This document shows, in pieces, positions 1 through 6,981 of a stretch of DNA of 18,023 bases; position 1 is the stretch's first letter, and each line of letters starts with the position of its first letter. The notes beneath the pieces are model-generated. The model worked only from the letters and a program-made list of their open reading frames with translations, searched no databases and was not told where the DNA came from. Origin of the DNA: Candidatus Cibiobacter qucibialis (GTDB taxonomy: Bacteria; Bacillota; Clostridia; Oscillospirales; Ruminococcaceae); contig SAUS01000055.1 of the NCBI GenBank assembly GCA_004000625.1, positions 1-18,023 on the forward strand, written 5' to 3'. Both the position numbers and the translations under genes were made by a program.

Positions 1-109
1 TGCGGGTACCGCAACCCGACATTATCGAGCATTTTGGCAACGCAGATGCCGTGCCCCAGCCGCCGGAGCGGTGCTTAAGCCGTAAGGCGGGAATTGTGCG
101 GTGTTGCCC
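1..109 (+). repeat. Dispersed 174-nt-type element, copy A (partial, long variant)
   Basis: This is the right part of the dispersed element described at 3797-3970, cut by the window start. It holds the conserved CGAGCATTTTGGC core, the GCCGTAAGGC hairpin and the right terminal repeat ending in TTGCCC. The first 26 bases match the extra segment found only in copy C (5330-5615), so this is a long-variant copy. It lacks the TA seen beyond the right end of the other copies; AA follows instead. It lies 70 bases beyond the decarboxylase stop, in the opposite orientation to that gene. Confidence 0.9.
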
Positions 110-179
110 AAGGCTTTTTAACGCATAATCCGGCTGTGTTTGTAGTAATAGACTGAATTTTCGGCTTTTCAGATACACC

Positions 180-1646
180 CTAGGCCAGAACGTTCAGGCG
201 CAGAATGTCAGGATCTTCCGGTCCGGTCATGCTGCAGCCTTTGGCTTTGGCGTATTCGATATAATCCAGGATCTCAGCAGTGATGCGCTCGCCCGGCGCC
301 AGGATGGGGATACCCGGCGGATAACACATGACGAACTCACTGCAAACCATGCCTTCCGTTTCGCGCAGGGGCAGGCTCTTTTTGGGGGCATAGAATGCTT
401 CCTGCGGGCTGGCGGCAACTTCGGGGTCAATGTATTCCTGGCTCAACAGGCCCGCGCCGTCGGTATGGTAGCGACGTTTGATTTCGGCCAGGGCACTGAC
501 AAGACGTTCCACCTCCTGCGGGCGGTCACCGATGGAAAGATAGGCCAGGATGTTGCCGATATCACCAAATTCGATCTGGATATCATATTCATCGCGCAGG
601 ATATCATAGACTTCGATCCCTGCAAGGCCAATATCCAGCGTGTGGACGCTGAGTTTTGTTGTATCAAAATCAAACACGGAGTTGCCGTTGCAGAGCTCTT
701 TGCCAAAGGCGTAATAGCCGCCCACGGCGTTGATTTCCTCCCGCGCATACTCGGCCATATCTGCCACCTGGTGGAACACCTGGCGGCCGCGCAGGGCCAG
801 GTTGCGGCGGGAGATATCCAGGCTGGACATCAGCAGATAGCTGCCGGAGGTCGTCTGTGTCAGGTTGATGATCTGCCGCACATAGCCAGCGTGGACATTG
901 GGGCCGGTCAGCAGCAGGCTGGACTGGGTCAGGCTGCCGCCGCTTTTGTGCATGGAAACCGACGCCATATCCGCCCCGGCTGCCATGGCGGAAACCGGCA
1001 GGCCGCCGCCGAAGTAAAAGTGGGTGCCGTGGGCTTCATCAGCCAGGCACAGCATCCCTGCATCGTGGGCCATCCGCACAATGGCGCGCAGGTCGCTGCA
1101 GATGCCGTAATAGGTGGGGTTGTTGACCAGAACCGCCACCGCGTTGGGGTGCTCGGCAATGGCTTTGGCCACCTGTTCCCGCTTCATGCCCAGGCTGATG
1201 CCGAGCCGCTGGTCCACTTCGGGGTTGACATACACCGGCACAGCGCCGCAGAGCACCAGTGCGTTCAGCACGCTGCGGTGCACGTTACGGGGCAGGATGA
1301 TCTCATCCCCGCGCTTGCAGGCGGTCAGCACCATGCTTTGCACCGAGCTGGTGGTGCCGCCCACCATCAAAAACGCGTGGGCAGCGCCGAACGCATCGGC
1401 GGCCAGTTCCTCCGCTTCGCGGATGACGGATACCGGATGGCAGAGATTATCCAGCGGCTTCATGCTGTTCACATCCACCCCAACGCACTGCTGGCCCAAA
1501 AAGGCGGTCAGTTCCGGGTTGCCGCGTCCCCGCTTATGACCGGGCACATCAAAGGGAACCACGCGCATCTGGCGGAAATTTTCCAGCGCTTCGTGGATGG
1601 GGGCGCGGCGCTGGTCCAACCGGGCGCGTTTTTTCTCACCGTTCAT
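180..1646 (-). CDS. Orn/Lys/Arg decarboxylase family protein (PLP-dependent)
   Basis: A 488-residue fold-type I PLP enzyme of the Orn/Lys/Arg decarboxylase major-domain family; the length fits the short Firmicutes class (SpeA/YaaO-like). Visible motifs are PGHKRG at 35-40, a phosphate-binding GGTTSS near 96-101, DEAHGTHF at 203-210 (the Asp contacts the PLP ring nitrogen in the family), and SMHKSGGSLTQSS at 231-243 with Lys234 as the expected Schiff-base lysine. The C-terminal domain carries the CYPPGIPILAPGE stretch typical of the family. Such enzymes make cadaverine, agmatine or putrescine, cytoplasmically. The substrate cannot be read from the sequence. The ATG at 1646 follows a good GGAGGT ribosome site. 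The gene is monocistronic here, and its leader carries a terminator-like hairpin. Confidence 0.93.
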   Translation of the reverse strand: MNGEKKRARLDQRRAPIHEALENFRQMRVVPFDVPGHKRGRGNPELTAFLGQQCVGVDVNSMKPLDNLCHPVSVIREAEELAADAFGAAHAFLMVGGTTSSVQSMVLTACKRGDEIILPRNVHRSVLNALVLCGAVPVYVNPEVDQRLGISLGMKREQVAKAIAEHPNAVAVLVNNPTYYGICSDLRAIVRMAHDAGMLCLADEAHGTHFYFGGGLPVSAMAAGADMASVSMHKSGGSLTQSSLLLTGPNVHAGYVRQIINLTQTTSGSYLLMSSLDISRRNLALRGRQVFHQVADMAEYAREEINAVGGYYAFGKELCNGNSVFDFDTTKLSVHTLDIGLAGIEVYDILRDEYDIQIEFGDIGNILAYLSIGDRPQEVERLVSALAEIKRRYHTDGAGLLSQEYIDPEVAASPQEAFYAPKKSLPLRETEGMVCSEFVMCYPPGIPILAPGERITAEILDYIEYAKAKGCSMTGPEDPDILRLNVLA

Positions 1647-1693
1647 GTTTACCTCCGTTCGCGGTTCCTTTGGGAAGTGCCGTTTGGCAAAAC

Positions 1694-1733
1694 AAAAAAC
1701 GCAAGCCTTACACGGGTGTGCAGACTTGCGTTT
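1694..1733 (-). terminator. Intrinsic terminator hairpin in decarboxylase leader (attenuator candidate)
   Basis: On the minus strand a 9-bp stem, AAACGCAAG (1725-1733) with CTTGCGTTT (1697-1705), encloses an inner ACAC/GTGT helix and is followed by a T-rich run (1694-1699 and beyond). It lies about 50 bases upstream of the decarboxylase start codon and in its sense. It therefore looks like a transcription attenuator rather than the end of another gene. No gene upstream on this strand would need it. Confidence 0.72.
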
Positions 1734-1754
1734 GAAACCAGCTTTTTAAATTTT

Positions 1755-1803
1755 GCCACAGGCCAAATCCCCCCGGCGTGTTTACCGGGAGAGCGAATGT
1801 GGC
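1755..1803 (-). promoter_or_regulatory. Structured 5' leader upstream of the attenuator
   Basis: On the minus strand GCCACA (1798-1803) pairs with TGTGGC (1755-1760). Inside, TCTCCCGG pairs with CCGGGGGGA, giving a two-tier hairpin with an asymmetric internal loop. It is followed 22 bases later by the attenuator hairpin. Helix plus terminator plus gene is the usual order of a riboswitch or protein-bound leader. The sequence does not match a T-box, lysine or ykkC-type consensus that I can recognise. Confidence 0.45.
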
Positions 1804-2009
1804 ATGATTCAAAAAGGATGAGCGTGTCAGAGTCTATATAGCAATCTTACTTTTACTACTCTTTATTGACCGTTTCACAAGTCTGCGCAGCTGACTGCGC
1901 AATTTCATGGTTGTAAAGGAACCAACTTATAAAATTTGAGCTTTTAACTCAATCAATAAGACAACTAAAGTTGCCGATCGGCAGTGGACCCGGCTGTCCG
2001 TATGGCCAT

Positions 2010-2185
2010 GGGTCGGAACACTAACATTTCCGGCTTCGCCTGAAACGTCACATCAGCGGCTGCAAAGTGCAATCTGTGTTGAAAAAATGCTCGGTCATAC
2101 AATCCGTATAACGCTGCGCTTTTCTCTTAGCAGCTTACACTTTTCGCTCGCCGCTGCGGCATTTCAAATGTCAGTATTCCGGCCC
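2010..2185 (-). repeat. Divergent 176-nt relative of the dispersed element
   Basis: A 20-base imperfect inverted repeat (left end GGGTCGGAACACTAACATTT at 2010-2029, right end 2166-2185, three mismatches) bounds a 176-base element. Read on the minus strand, its interior follows the order of the 174-base family: a GCCG/CGGC hairpin followed by CGAGCG, then GCGCAG, then CGAGCA followed by a T run. The terminal sequences differ from the main family. No flanking TA is seen. It sits in the divergent interval between the decarboxylase and the CHR operon. The remaining interval from 2186 to 2537 shows only one consensus-like DnaA box (2437-2445) and no gene. Confidence 0.75.
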
Positions 2186-2537
2186 GCCCCTGTTGGGCGG
2201 TCCGTAGGTAAATTGCTTTGAAAAACTCTTGCAAACACGATTCGTCTTTCAAAATCGAGAAAAGTGTATCATATATTATTTGCCCTGTCAACAAAAATTG
2301 CAAAAAAGTGCAGTTCTATTTGTTTTTCCATACATTTTGGTGGTAAGAATTCTGTTCCGCCTTTATTTGGGGTGCCTGCCCCAGCAGACAAACAGCCTTA
2401 TATTCGTTGAAAGTTTCAACAGGTACCGGGTTGTTTTGTGGATAACTTGTTTTTGTTTTCCATACTGGCGGCAGATCAAGCCATACCGCAGGGCATTACC
2501 ATGCAAAACCAGCATGGTTTTAATGAAATAATACTAT

Positions 2538-2566
2538 TTTACATATAAGTCTTTCTGCTGTATGAT
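2538..2566 (+). promoter_or_regulatory. Sigma-A promoter of the CHR operon
   Basis: TTTACA (2538-2543) and TATGAT (2561-2566) are separated by 17 bases, each 5/6 to consensus. Transcription would begin near 2573. This rules out upstream in-frame start codons at 2562 and supports the ATG at 2649. Confidence 0.7.
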
Positions 2567-2648
2567 AGCCATAGTGCCGCGCGGGGGTGGGCTTTGCGCG
2601 GCAGGCAAAAGTTTTGAACAATTTACACAGCAAAAGGTGGAAAATAAA

Positions 2649-3218
2649 ATGAATCAGCATAACCGCGCGGCAAGGCTTTGCCGGTTATTTTTCAGCACAC
2701 TTTACATCAGCAGCTTTACCTTTGGCGGCGGGTTTGTGATTGTGACACTGATGAAAAAGAAATTTGTGGACGAGCTGCACTGGATCACCGAGGAGGAAAT
2801 GCTGGATATGACCGCGCTGGCGGAAAGCGCCCCCGGTGCCATCGCTGTCAATGCGGCTATCCTGGTAGGGTGGCAGGTGGAAGGGCTGCTGGGCATGATT
2901 ACTGCCGTTGTGGGCACCATTCTGCCGCCCATGGTTATCCTGTCCATCATCTCTTATTTTTACAATGTGTTTGCCGCCAACGTGTATGTGGCGCTGGTGC
3001 TGAAAGGGATGCAGGCCGGGGTTGCGGCGGTCATCTTAGACGTTGTGTGCAGTATGGGCGGCAAGGTCATTGCCTCGCATTCGGCGGTATCCCTGTTTTT
3101 GATGGTAGCAGCGTTTGCGGCCAACTACATTTTTGGCGTCAATGTGGTGCTTATCATTCTGGCCGCAGCGTTGTTTGGGGTTGTGCGCGCTGCGCTGGCC
3201 CGCAAAAGGACGGTGTGA
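2649..3218 (+). CDS. Chromate transporter (CHR family), first half-size subunit
   Basis: A 189-residue hydrophobic protein of the short-chain CHR family, an integral membrane transporter usually encoded as a tandem pair. The family signature is visible as FTFGGGFVIV (residues 23-32) and ESAPGAIAVN (59-68), followed by several long hydrophobic segments (about 80-105, 115-140 and 150-185). The reading frame extends upstream to 2562, but that start overlaps the promoter -10. The ATG at 2649 has AAAGGTGG ahead of it. The stop is 2 bases before the next start, so the two are translationally coupled. The family moves chromate in some proteobacteria; in gut Clostridia the real substrate is unclear. 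Confidence 0.9.
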   Translation: MNQHNRAARLCRLFFSTLYISSFTFGGGFVIVTLMKKKFVDELHWITEEEMLDMTALAESAPGAIAVNAAILVGWQVEGLLGMITAVVGTILPPMVILSIISYFYNVFAANVYVALVLKGMQAGVAAVILDVVCSMGGKVIASHSAVSLFLMVAAFAANYIFGVNVVLIILAAALFGVVRAALARKRTV

Positions 3219-3220
3219 GG

Positions 3221-3790
3221 ATGATTTACTTACAGTTATATCTCAGCTTTTTGCAGGTGGGGCTGTTCAGCGTGGGCGGCGGTTACGCTGCCATGCCGCT
3301 GATTCGCAGCCAGGTTGTGGAGCTGCACCCCTGGATGACCTTGCAGGAATTCACCAATCTGATTACCATTGCCGAAATGACGCCCGGCCCGATTGCGATC
3401 AACTGCGCCACCTTTGTGGGGCTGCGCATTGCCCAGCTGCCGGGGGCGGTGATCGCCACGCTGGGGTGCATTACCCCCGCGCTGGTGCTGGTCTCGCTGC
3501 TGGCGTGGTGTTACCGGCGCTGGCGGGATCTTTCGGTTTTGCAGAGCGTGCTGGCCTGTCTGCGACCGGCGGTGGTTGCCTTGATTCTGGGGGCAGGGCT
3601 TTCGATTTTGGGGATCGTGGTGTTCCCCAACGGAATCTTGGGGCTGGGCAGCATTGACTGGATCGGCACGGGCAGCTTTTTTGCCGCGTTTATCCTGCTG
3701 CGCAAATATAAGTGGAACCCCATTTTGACGATGTGCCTGTGCGGCGCGGCGGGGCTTGGGTTGCATTTGTTGGCGGGAACGGTAGGGTAA
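3221..3790 (+). CDS. Chromate transporter (CHR family), second half-size subunit
   Basis: The partner of the preceding gene has exactly the same length (189 residues). The signature occurs again as SVGGGYAAMP (17-26) and EMTPGPIAIN (52-61). Hydrophobic segments run across residues 70-100, 110-135, 140-160 and 168-187. The open frame extends far upstream into the first gene, but the ATG at 3221, 2 bases after the previous stop (TGAGGATG), is the natural start and matches family N-termini. Two half-size subunits with the same motif are expected to form one antiparallel transporter. A repeat copy begins 6 bases after the stop. Confidence 0.9.
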   Translation: MIYLQLYLSFLQVGLFSVGGGYAAMPLIRSQVVELHPWMTLQEFTNLITIAEMTPGPIAINCATFVGLRIAQLPGAVIATLGCITPALVLVSLLAWCYRRWRDLSVLQSVLACLRPAVVALILGAGLSILGIVVFPNGILGLGSIDWIGTGSFFAAFILLRKYKWNPILTMCLCGAAGLGLHLLAGTVG

Positions 3791-3796
3791 TAATTA

Positions 3797-3970
3797 AGGC
3801 AATACCGCATAATTCTAAGTGCCGATACGGCGAGCGAGGTGCGGCAGATGCCAAGCCAAAAGCGCAGATAATACTGGATGTCTTATCGAGCATTTTGGCA
3901 ACGCAGATGCCGTGCCGCAGCTGCCGGAGCGGTGCTTAAGCCGCAAGGCGGGAATTGTGCGGTGTTGCCT
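3797..3970 (+). repeat. Dispersed 174-nt structured element, copy B (reference copy)
   Basis: Ends are AGGCAATACCGCATAATT (3797-3814) and its imperfect inverse (3953-3970), with TA on both sides (3795-3796, 3971-3972). Predicted helices are: hairpin GCCGATACGGC (3821-3831); GCGGC (3841-3845) with GCTGC (3920-3924); GCCAAAA (3855-3861) with TTTTGGC (3893-3899); GATAA (3867-3871) with TTATC (3883-3887); and GCCGCAAGGC (3940-3949), which has a GNRA-type loop. No coding capacity. Size, terminal repeats and TA flanks suggest a MITE; the helices suggest a structured transcript or single strand. Same sense as the CHR operon it follows. Confidence 0.92.
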
Positions 3971-3996
3971 TAAAGCATTTTTATATTGCTATTGAG

Positions 3997-4029
3997 CCCT
4001 TAGGGGCGCACATTGTGCGCTCCTAAGGG
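3997..4029. repeat. 15-bp palindrome
   Basis: CCCTTAGGGGCGCAC (3997-4011) and GTGCGCTCCTAAGGG (4015-4029) pair over 15 positions with one G-T pair and a 3-base loop. No T run follows on either strand, so it is not a standard terminator. It belongs to the class of intergenic palindromes also seen at 4211, 13568, 13707 and 13817. Confidence 0.75.
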
Positions 4030-4102
4030 TGGGATACGCCAAAAACAATCGCCAGACCGATGTATTATCAACAAATGAACAATGGTTTTTACGCCCGTCA
4101 AA

Positions 4103-4170
4103 CGGGGCATCGTCCCCTACAAATTATTTGCAGCGTTTACCGCAACTGGCAAGGTTTTCCACGGCAGGGT
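4103..4170 (+). repeat. Dispersed intergenic repeat block, copy 1
   Basis: A short palindrome (CGGGGCATCGTCCCC) followed by CTACAAATTATTTGCAG and about 35 further bases matches 13581-13650 closely, apart from scattered substitutions. No gene. Function unknown. Confidence 0.75.
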
Positions 4171-4201
4171 GAAGCCCCATATGGTTGCTTCGGGCTATAA
4201 A

Positions 4202-4231
4202 AACAAAAGTAGGGCGCACAATGTGCGCCCT
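4202..4231 (-). terminator. Probable terminator of the LysR gene
   Basis: AGGGCGCAC (4211-4219) pairs with GTGCGCCCT (4223-4231). On the minus strand the stem is followed by TACTTTTGTTTTTAT. It lies 29 bases beyond the LysR stop. It also belongs to the palindrome-plus-CTAC repeat class. Confidence 0.6.
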
Positions 4232-4259
4232 TTGACTATACGCCTAGAACATCAAAAAT

Positions 4260-5153
4260 TCACTGCTTTTCCACTTCCTCGGCGGCGCTGCGGCAGAGGG
4301 TGATGAACCGCCGCATAGAGGCCGTGAGGTATTTTTCCTTATGCCAGGCCACCACATGGCGGCGGGTCATGGCGGCGTCCCGGATGGGGCGGGTACACAC
4401 AAGGCCGGTGCGGGCATCCGCCGCGGCCAGCTGCTCCGGCAAAATCGCCACGCCCAGTTGCTGGGCGGCGGCCTGCACCAATGCTGCAGTGCTCACGCTT
4501 TCCCATGCGGGGTGCAGGGCAAGGCCCTGTTCCGCGCAGGCGTGTTCCAGCACTTCCCGCGCGGTGCTGCCGGGTTCCCGCAGCAGCAGCGGGCCGCCGA
4601 CCAGCTGCTGCAAGGTCAGGGCAGCCTGCTGCGCCAGCGGGTGGGCCGGGGCCAGCACTGCGCACAGGCAGTCGGTTCCGATCGGCTCGATATGCAGGTC
4701 GGGCACCGAAACGCTGTTTTCCAACAGGGCAAGGTCGAGTTGATTTTCACACAGCGCTTCGGCCAGAACACTGCCGTTGGCCACCTTGGCCTGCAGCTCA
4801 ATGCCGGGGTAGAGCGCTGCAAAGCGGCGGGCCAGCACCGGAAGGATGGTGCTGCCCAGCGTGACCGTTGCCCCCACCCGCACCACGCCGAGGGAATCCC
4901 AATCCCGCATGGCGGCTTCCATATGGTCAAAGGTATCCAACAGGTAAACGGCCTGGGCATACAGGCGCTGGGCAGCCTCGGTGGGGGAAAGATGGCGGTA
5001 AAGCCGCTCAAACAGCCGCACGCCATAGTGCTGTTCCAGTTCCTGGATGGCGCGGGTCACGGCGGGCTGGGTCATGTGCAGGTTCCGGGCCGCATGGGTT
5101 ACGTTGCGGGTGCGGTATACCTCCGCAAAAATGCGCATATGGCGCAGGGTCAT
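4260..5153 (-). CDS. LysR family transcriptional regulator
   Basis: A 297-residue LysR-type regulator of normal family length. The winged helix-turn-helix occupies residues 2-60, with the recognition region around NVTHAARNLHMTQPAVTRAIQELEQ (17-41). The effector-binding periplasmic-protein-like domain runs from about 90 to the end. The ATG at 5153 is preceded by GGAGG with suitable spacing. It is not divergent from any gene, so its target cannot be read from position. The neighbours are the convergent CHR operon downstream and enolase upstream on the same strand. Inverted TTGCAA repeats at its promoter suggest autoregulation. Confidence 0.93.
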   Translation of the reverse strand: MTLRHMRIFAEVYRTRNVTHAARNLHMTQPAVTRAIQELEQHYGVRLFERLYRHLSPTEAAQRLYAQAVYLLDTFDHMEAAMRDWDSLGVVRVGATVTLGSTILPVLARRFAALYPGIELQAKVANGSVLAEALCENQLDLALLENSVSVPDLHIEPIGTDCLCAVLAPAHPLAQQAALTLQQLVGGPLLLREPGSTAREVLEHACAEQGLALHPAWESVSTAALVQAAAQQLGVAILPEQLAAADARTGLVCTRPIRDAAMTRRHVVAWHKEKYLTASMRRFITLCRSAAEEVEKQ

Positions 5154-5191
5154 AGGTTTGTTCCTCCTTAAACGCAGTGCTTCTGTTTTTA

Positions 5192-5233
5192 ATGGTATGC
5201 AAATAAGGCAGATTTTGCAAGTTTTTTTGCAAA
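5192..5233 (-). promoter_or_regulatory. LysR promoter with TTGCAA inverted repeat
   Basis: On the minus strand TTGCAA (5215-5220) and TACCAT (5192-5197) are 17 bases apart. TTTGCAA (5214-5220) and TTGCAAA (5227-5233) form an inverted repeat over the -35 box, where LysR proteins commonly autoregulate. The operator assignment is inferred. Confidence 0.45.
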
Positions 5234-5243
5234 TGTCTGCACA

Positions 5244-5300
5244 AACAGCAGCCCCCGCGGCACATCCTGTTCGGATATGCTGCGGGAGCTGCTGCTGTTT
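5244..5300 (-). terminator. Long hairpin between enolase and LysR genes
   Basis: AACAGCAGC and CCCGCGGCA pair with TGCTGCGGGA and GCTGCTGCTGTT across a loop, with a few unpaired bases. The minus-strand exit is followed by a weak T run. It would end enolase transcripts that read through repeat copy C. It is symmetrical enough to act in both directions. Confidence 0.5.
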
Positions 5301-5329
5301 AACAAGCTATGGGAGGATAAATTCCTTTA

Positions 5330-5615
5330 GGGCAATACCGCATAATTCTAAGTGCCGATACGGCGAGCGAGGTGCGGCAGATGCTAAGCCAAAAGCGCAG
5401 ATAATACTGGATGCTGCAAAGGTGAGCGCCGCCAGTGGCGGAAACAGCGAACCGAAGCAGGGGCAGCGGTCGCAGAGTGCGAGGGGCTTTTGCCCCCGAA
5501 GCACGATGCGGGTACCGCAACCCGACATTATCGAGCATTTTGGCAACGCAGATGCCGTGCCGCAGCCGCCGAAGCGGTGCTTAAGCCGTCAGGCGGGAAT
5601 TGTGCGGTGCTGCCT
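5330..5615 (+). repeat. Dispersed element, copy C (286-nt long variant)
   Basis: Both terminal repeats and all helices of copy B are present, flanked by TA at 5328-5329 and 5616-5617. An extra 112 bases replace the apical loop of the central helix, roughly 5413-5527. The extra segment contains its own hairpins (CCGCCAGTGGCGG; GGGGCTTTTGCCCC). Helix GCGGC (5374-5378) pairs with GCCGC (5565-5569). The right end is 13 bases from the enolase stop, in the opposite sense to enolase. Confidence 0.92.
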
Positions 5616-5628
5616 TAGGTGTATCTGT

Positions 5629-6924
5629 TCAGCGCTTCACGTTGAAAGCAGCCATACCGGGGTAAACGGCAGAATCGCCCAGCTCTTCCTCAATGCGGAG
5701 CAGCTGGTTGTACTTGGCCACACGCTCGGTACGGCTGGGCGCCCCGGTCTTGATCTGGCAGGTGTCCAGGGCAACGGCCAGGTCGGCAATGGTGGTATCC
5801 TCGGTTTCGCCGGAGCGGTGAGAAGAAATGGCGGTGTAGCCAGCCTTGTGGGCCATCTTGATGGCTTCCAGGGTTTCGGAAACGGAGCCGATCTGGTTCA
5901 GCTTGATCAGGATTGCGTTGCCGCAGCCCAGCTGAATGCCCTTGGACAGGCGCTCGGTGTTGGTAACAAACAGGTCATCACCAACCAGCTGGACCTTGCC
6001 GCCCAGCTCGCGGGTCAGCTCCTGCCAGCCTTCCCAGTCCTCCTCATCCAGGGCATCCTCAATGGAGATGATGGGGTACTTTTCAACCAGGCTCTTCCAG
6101 TGGGCGATCAGTTCACTGCTGGTGTAATGGGTGCCGGCTTTGGGCAGGATATATTCGCCCTTCTTGGTGCCCTTCCATTCGCTGGAAGCAGCGTCCATAG
6201 CCAGCATGAAGTCTTTGCCCGGCTCATAGCCTGCATTGCGGATGGCTTCCAGAATGGTCTCGATGGTCTCTTCATCGCTGGACAGGTTGGGGGCAAAGCC
6301 GCCCTCATCGCCCACAGAGGTGGCCAGGCCGCGACTCTTGAGCAGAGCTGCCAGGGCATGGAACACCTCAGCGCACCAGCGCAGGGCTTCCTTGAAGGAA
6401 GGTGCGCCGACAGGCATGATCATGAACTCCTGGGTATCGACGGTGTTGGTTGCGTGGGCACCGCCGTTCAGGATGTTCATCATGGGAACCGGCAGACGGT
6501 TGCCGGAAATACCGCCCAGGAAGCGGTAGAGAGGAATATCCAGAGAAAGGGCTGCTGCGCGGGCAGAAGCGATAGAAACAGCCAGGATGGCGTTTGCACC
6601 CAGGTTGGATTTATCCTTGGTGCCGTCTGCCTTGATCATGGCAGCATCGACAGCGTAAATATCGGAAGCATCCATGCCGGTCAGAACATCATTGATGGTG
6701 GTGTTGATGTTCTCCACAGCCTTCTGCACACCCTTGCCGCCGTAACGGGCTTTGTCGCCATCGCGCAGCTCCAGGGCTTCAAATTCGCCCGTAGATGCGC
6801 CGGAAGGTGCCATGCCGCGGCCAACGGTGCCGTCAGCCAGCCAGACCTCAGCTTCAACGGTGGGGTTTCCGCGGGAGTCCAGAATTTCGCGGCCTACAAC
6901 TTTTTCAATTTCCAGGTATGCCAT
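5629..6924 (-). CDS. eno: Enolase (phosphopyruvate hydratase)
   Basis: A 431-residue enolase, EC 4.2.1.11, which interconverts 2-phosphoglycerate and phosphoenolpyruvate in glycolysis. The N-terminal cap (IEKVVGREILDSRGNPTVE) is followed by the TIM-barrel domain. Expected catalytic residues are present: Glu207 in GDEGGF, Mg ligands Asp244, Glu289 and Asp316, Lys341 in the signature IKLNQIGSVSE, SHRSGET at 368-374 and Lys392. The frame runs upstream to 6972, but the ATG at 6924 gives the family N-terminus MAYLEIEKV and has AAAGGA 10 bases ahead. Transcribed alone from the promoter at 7012-7040, which carries a TTAG-N6-CTAA site. Not clustered with other glycolytic genes here. Confidence 0.98.
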   Translation of the reverse strand: MAYLEIEKVVGREILDSRGNPTVEAEVWLADGTVGRGMAPSGASTGEFEALELRDGDKARYGGKGVQKAVENINTTINDVLTGMDASDIYAVDAAMIKADGTKDKSNLGANAILAVSIASARAAALSLDIPLYRFLGGISGNRLPVPMMNILNGGAHATNTVDTQEFMIMPVGAPSFKEALRWCAEVFHALAALLKSRGLATSVGDEGGFAPNLSSDEETIETILEAIRNAGYEPGKDFMLAMDAASSEWKGTKKGEYILPKAGTHYTSSELIAHWKSLVEKYPIISIEDALDEEDWEGWQELTRELGGKVQLVGDDLFVTNTERLSKGIQLGCGNAILIKLNQIGSVSETLEAIKMAHKAGYTAISSHRSGETEDTTIADLAVALDTCQIKTGAPSRTERVAKYNQLLRIEEELGDSAVYPGMAAFNVKR

Positions 6925-6981
6925 TATCGATCGATCCTTTCTTTGGGAAACTATTTCATCAGCAGTGAGCACTGCTCCAAC

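Noticed and set aside
465..1841. A 458-codon plus-strand open frame
   Set aside because: It is the antisense shadow of the decarboxylase; low-complexity composition (His/Gly/Ala rich), no ribosome site, no domain.
1650..1860. T-box or lysine riboswitch in the decarboxylase leader
   Set aside because: No AGGGTGGNACCGCG T-box bulge and none of the conserved lysine-riboswitch core segments were seen.
2437..2445. Perfect DnaA box (TGTGGATAA), with a CAACAGGT...TTGTGG context also seen near 8624
   Set aside because: Single boxes without a cluster, AT-rich unwinding element or dnaA/dnaN neighbours do not support an origin.
2562..2648. Upstream in-frame start for the first CHR gene
   Set aside because: It lies in the promoter -10 box, ahead of the predicted transcription start.
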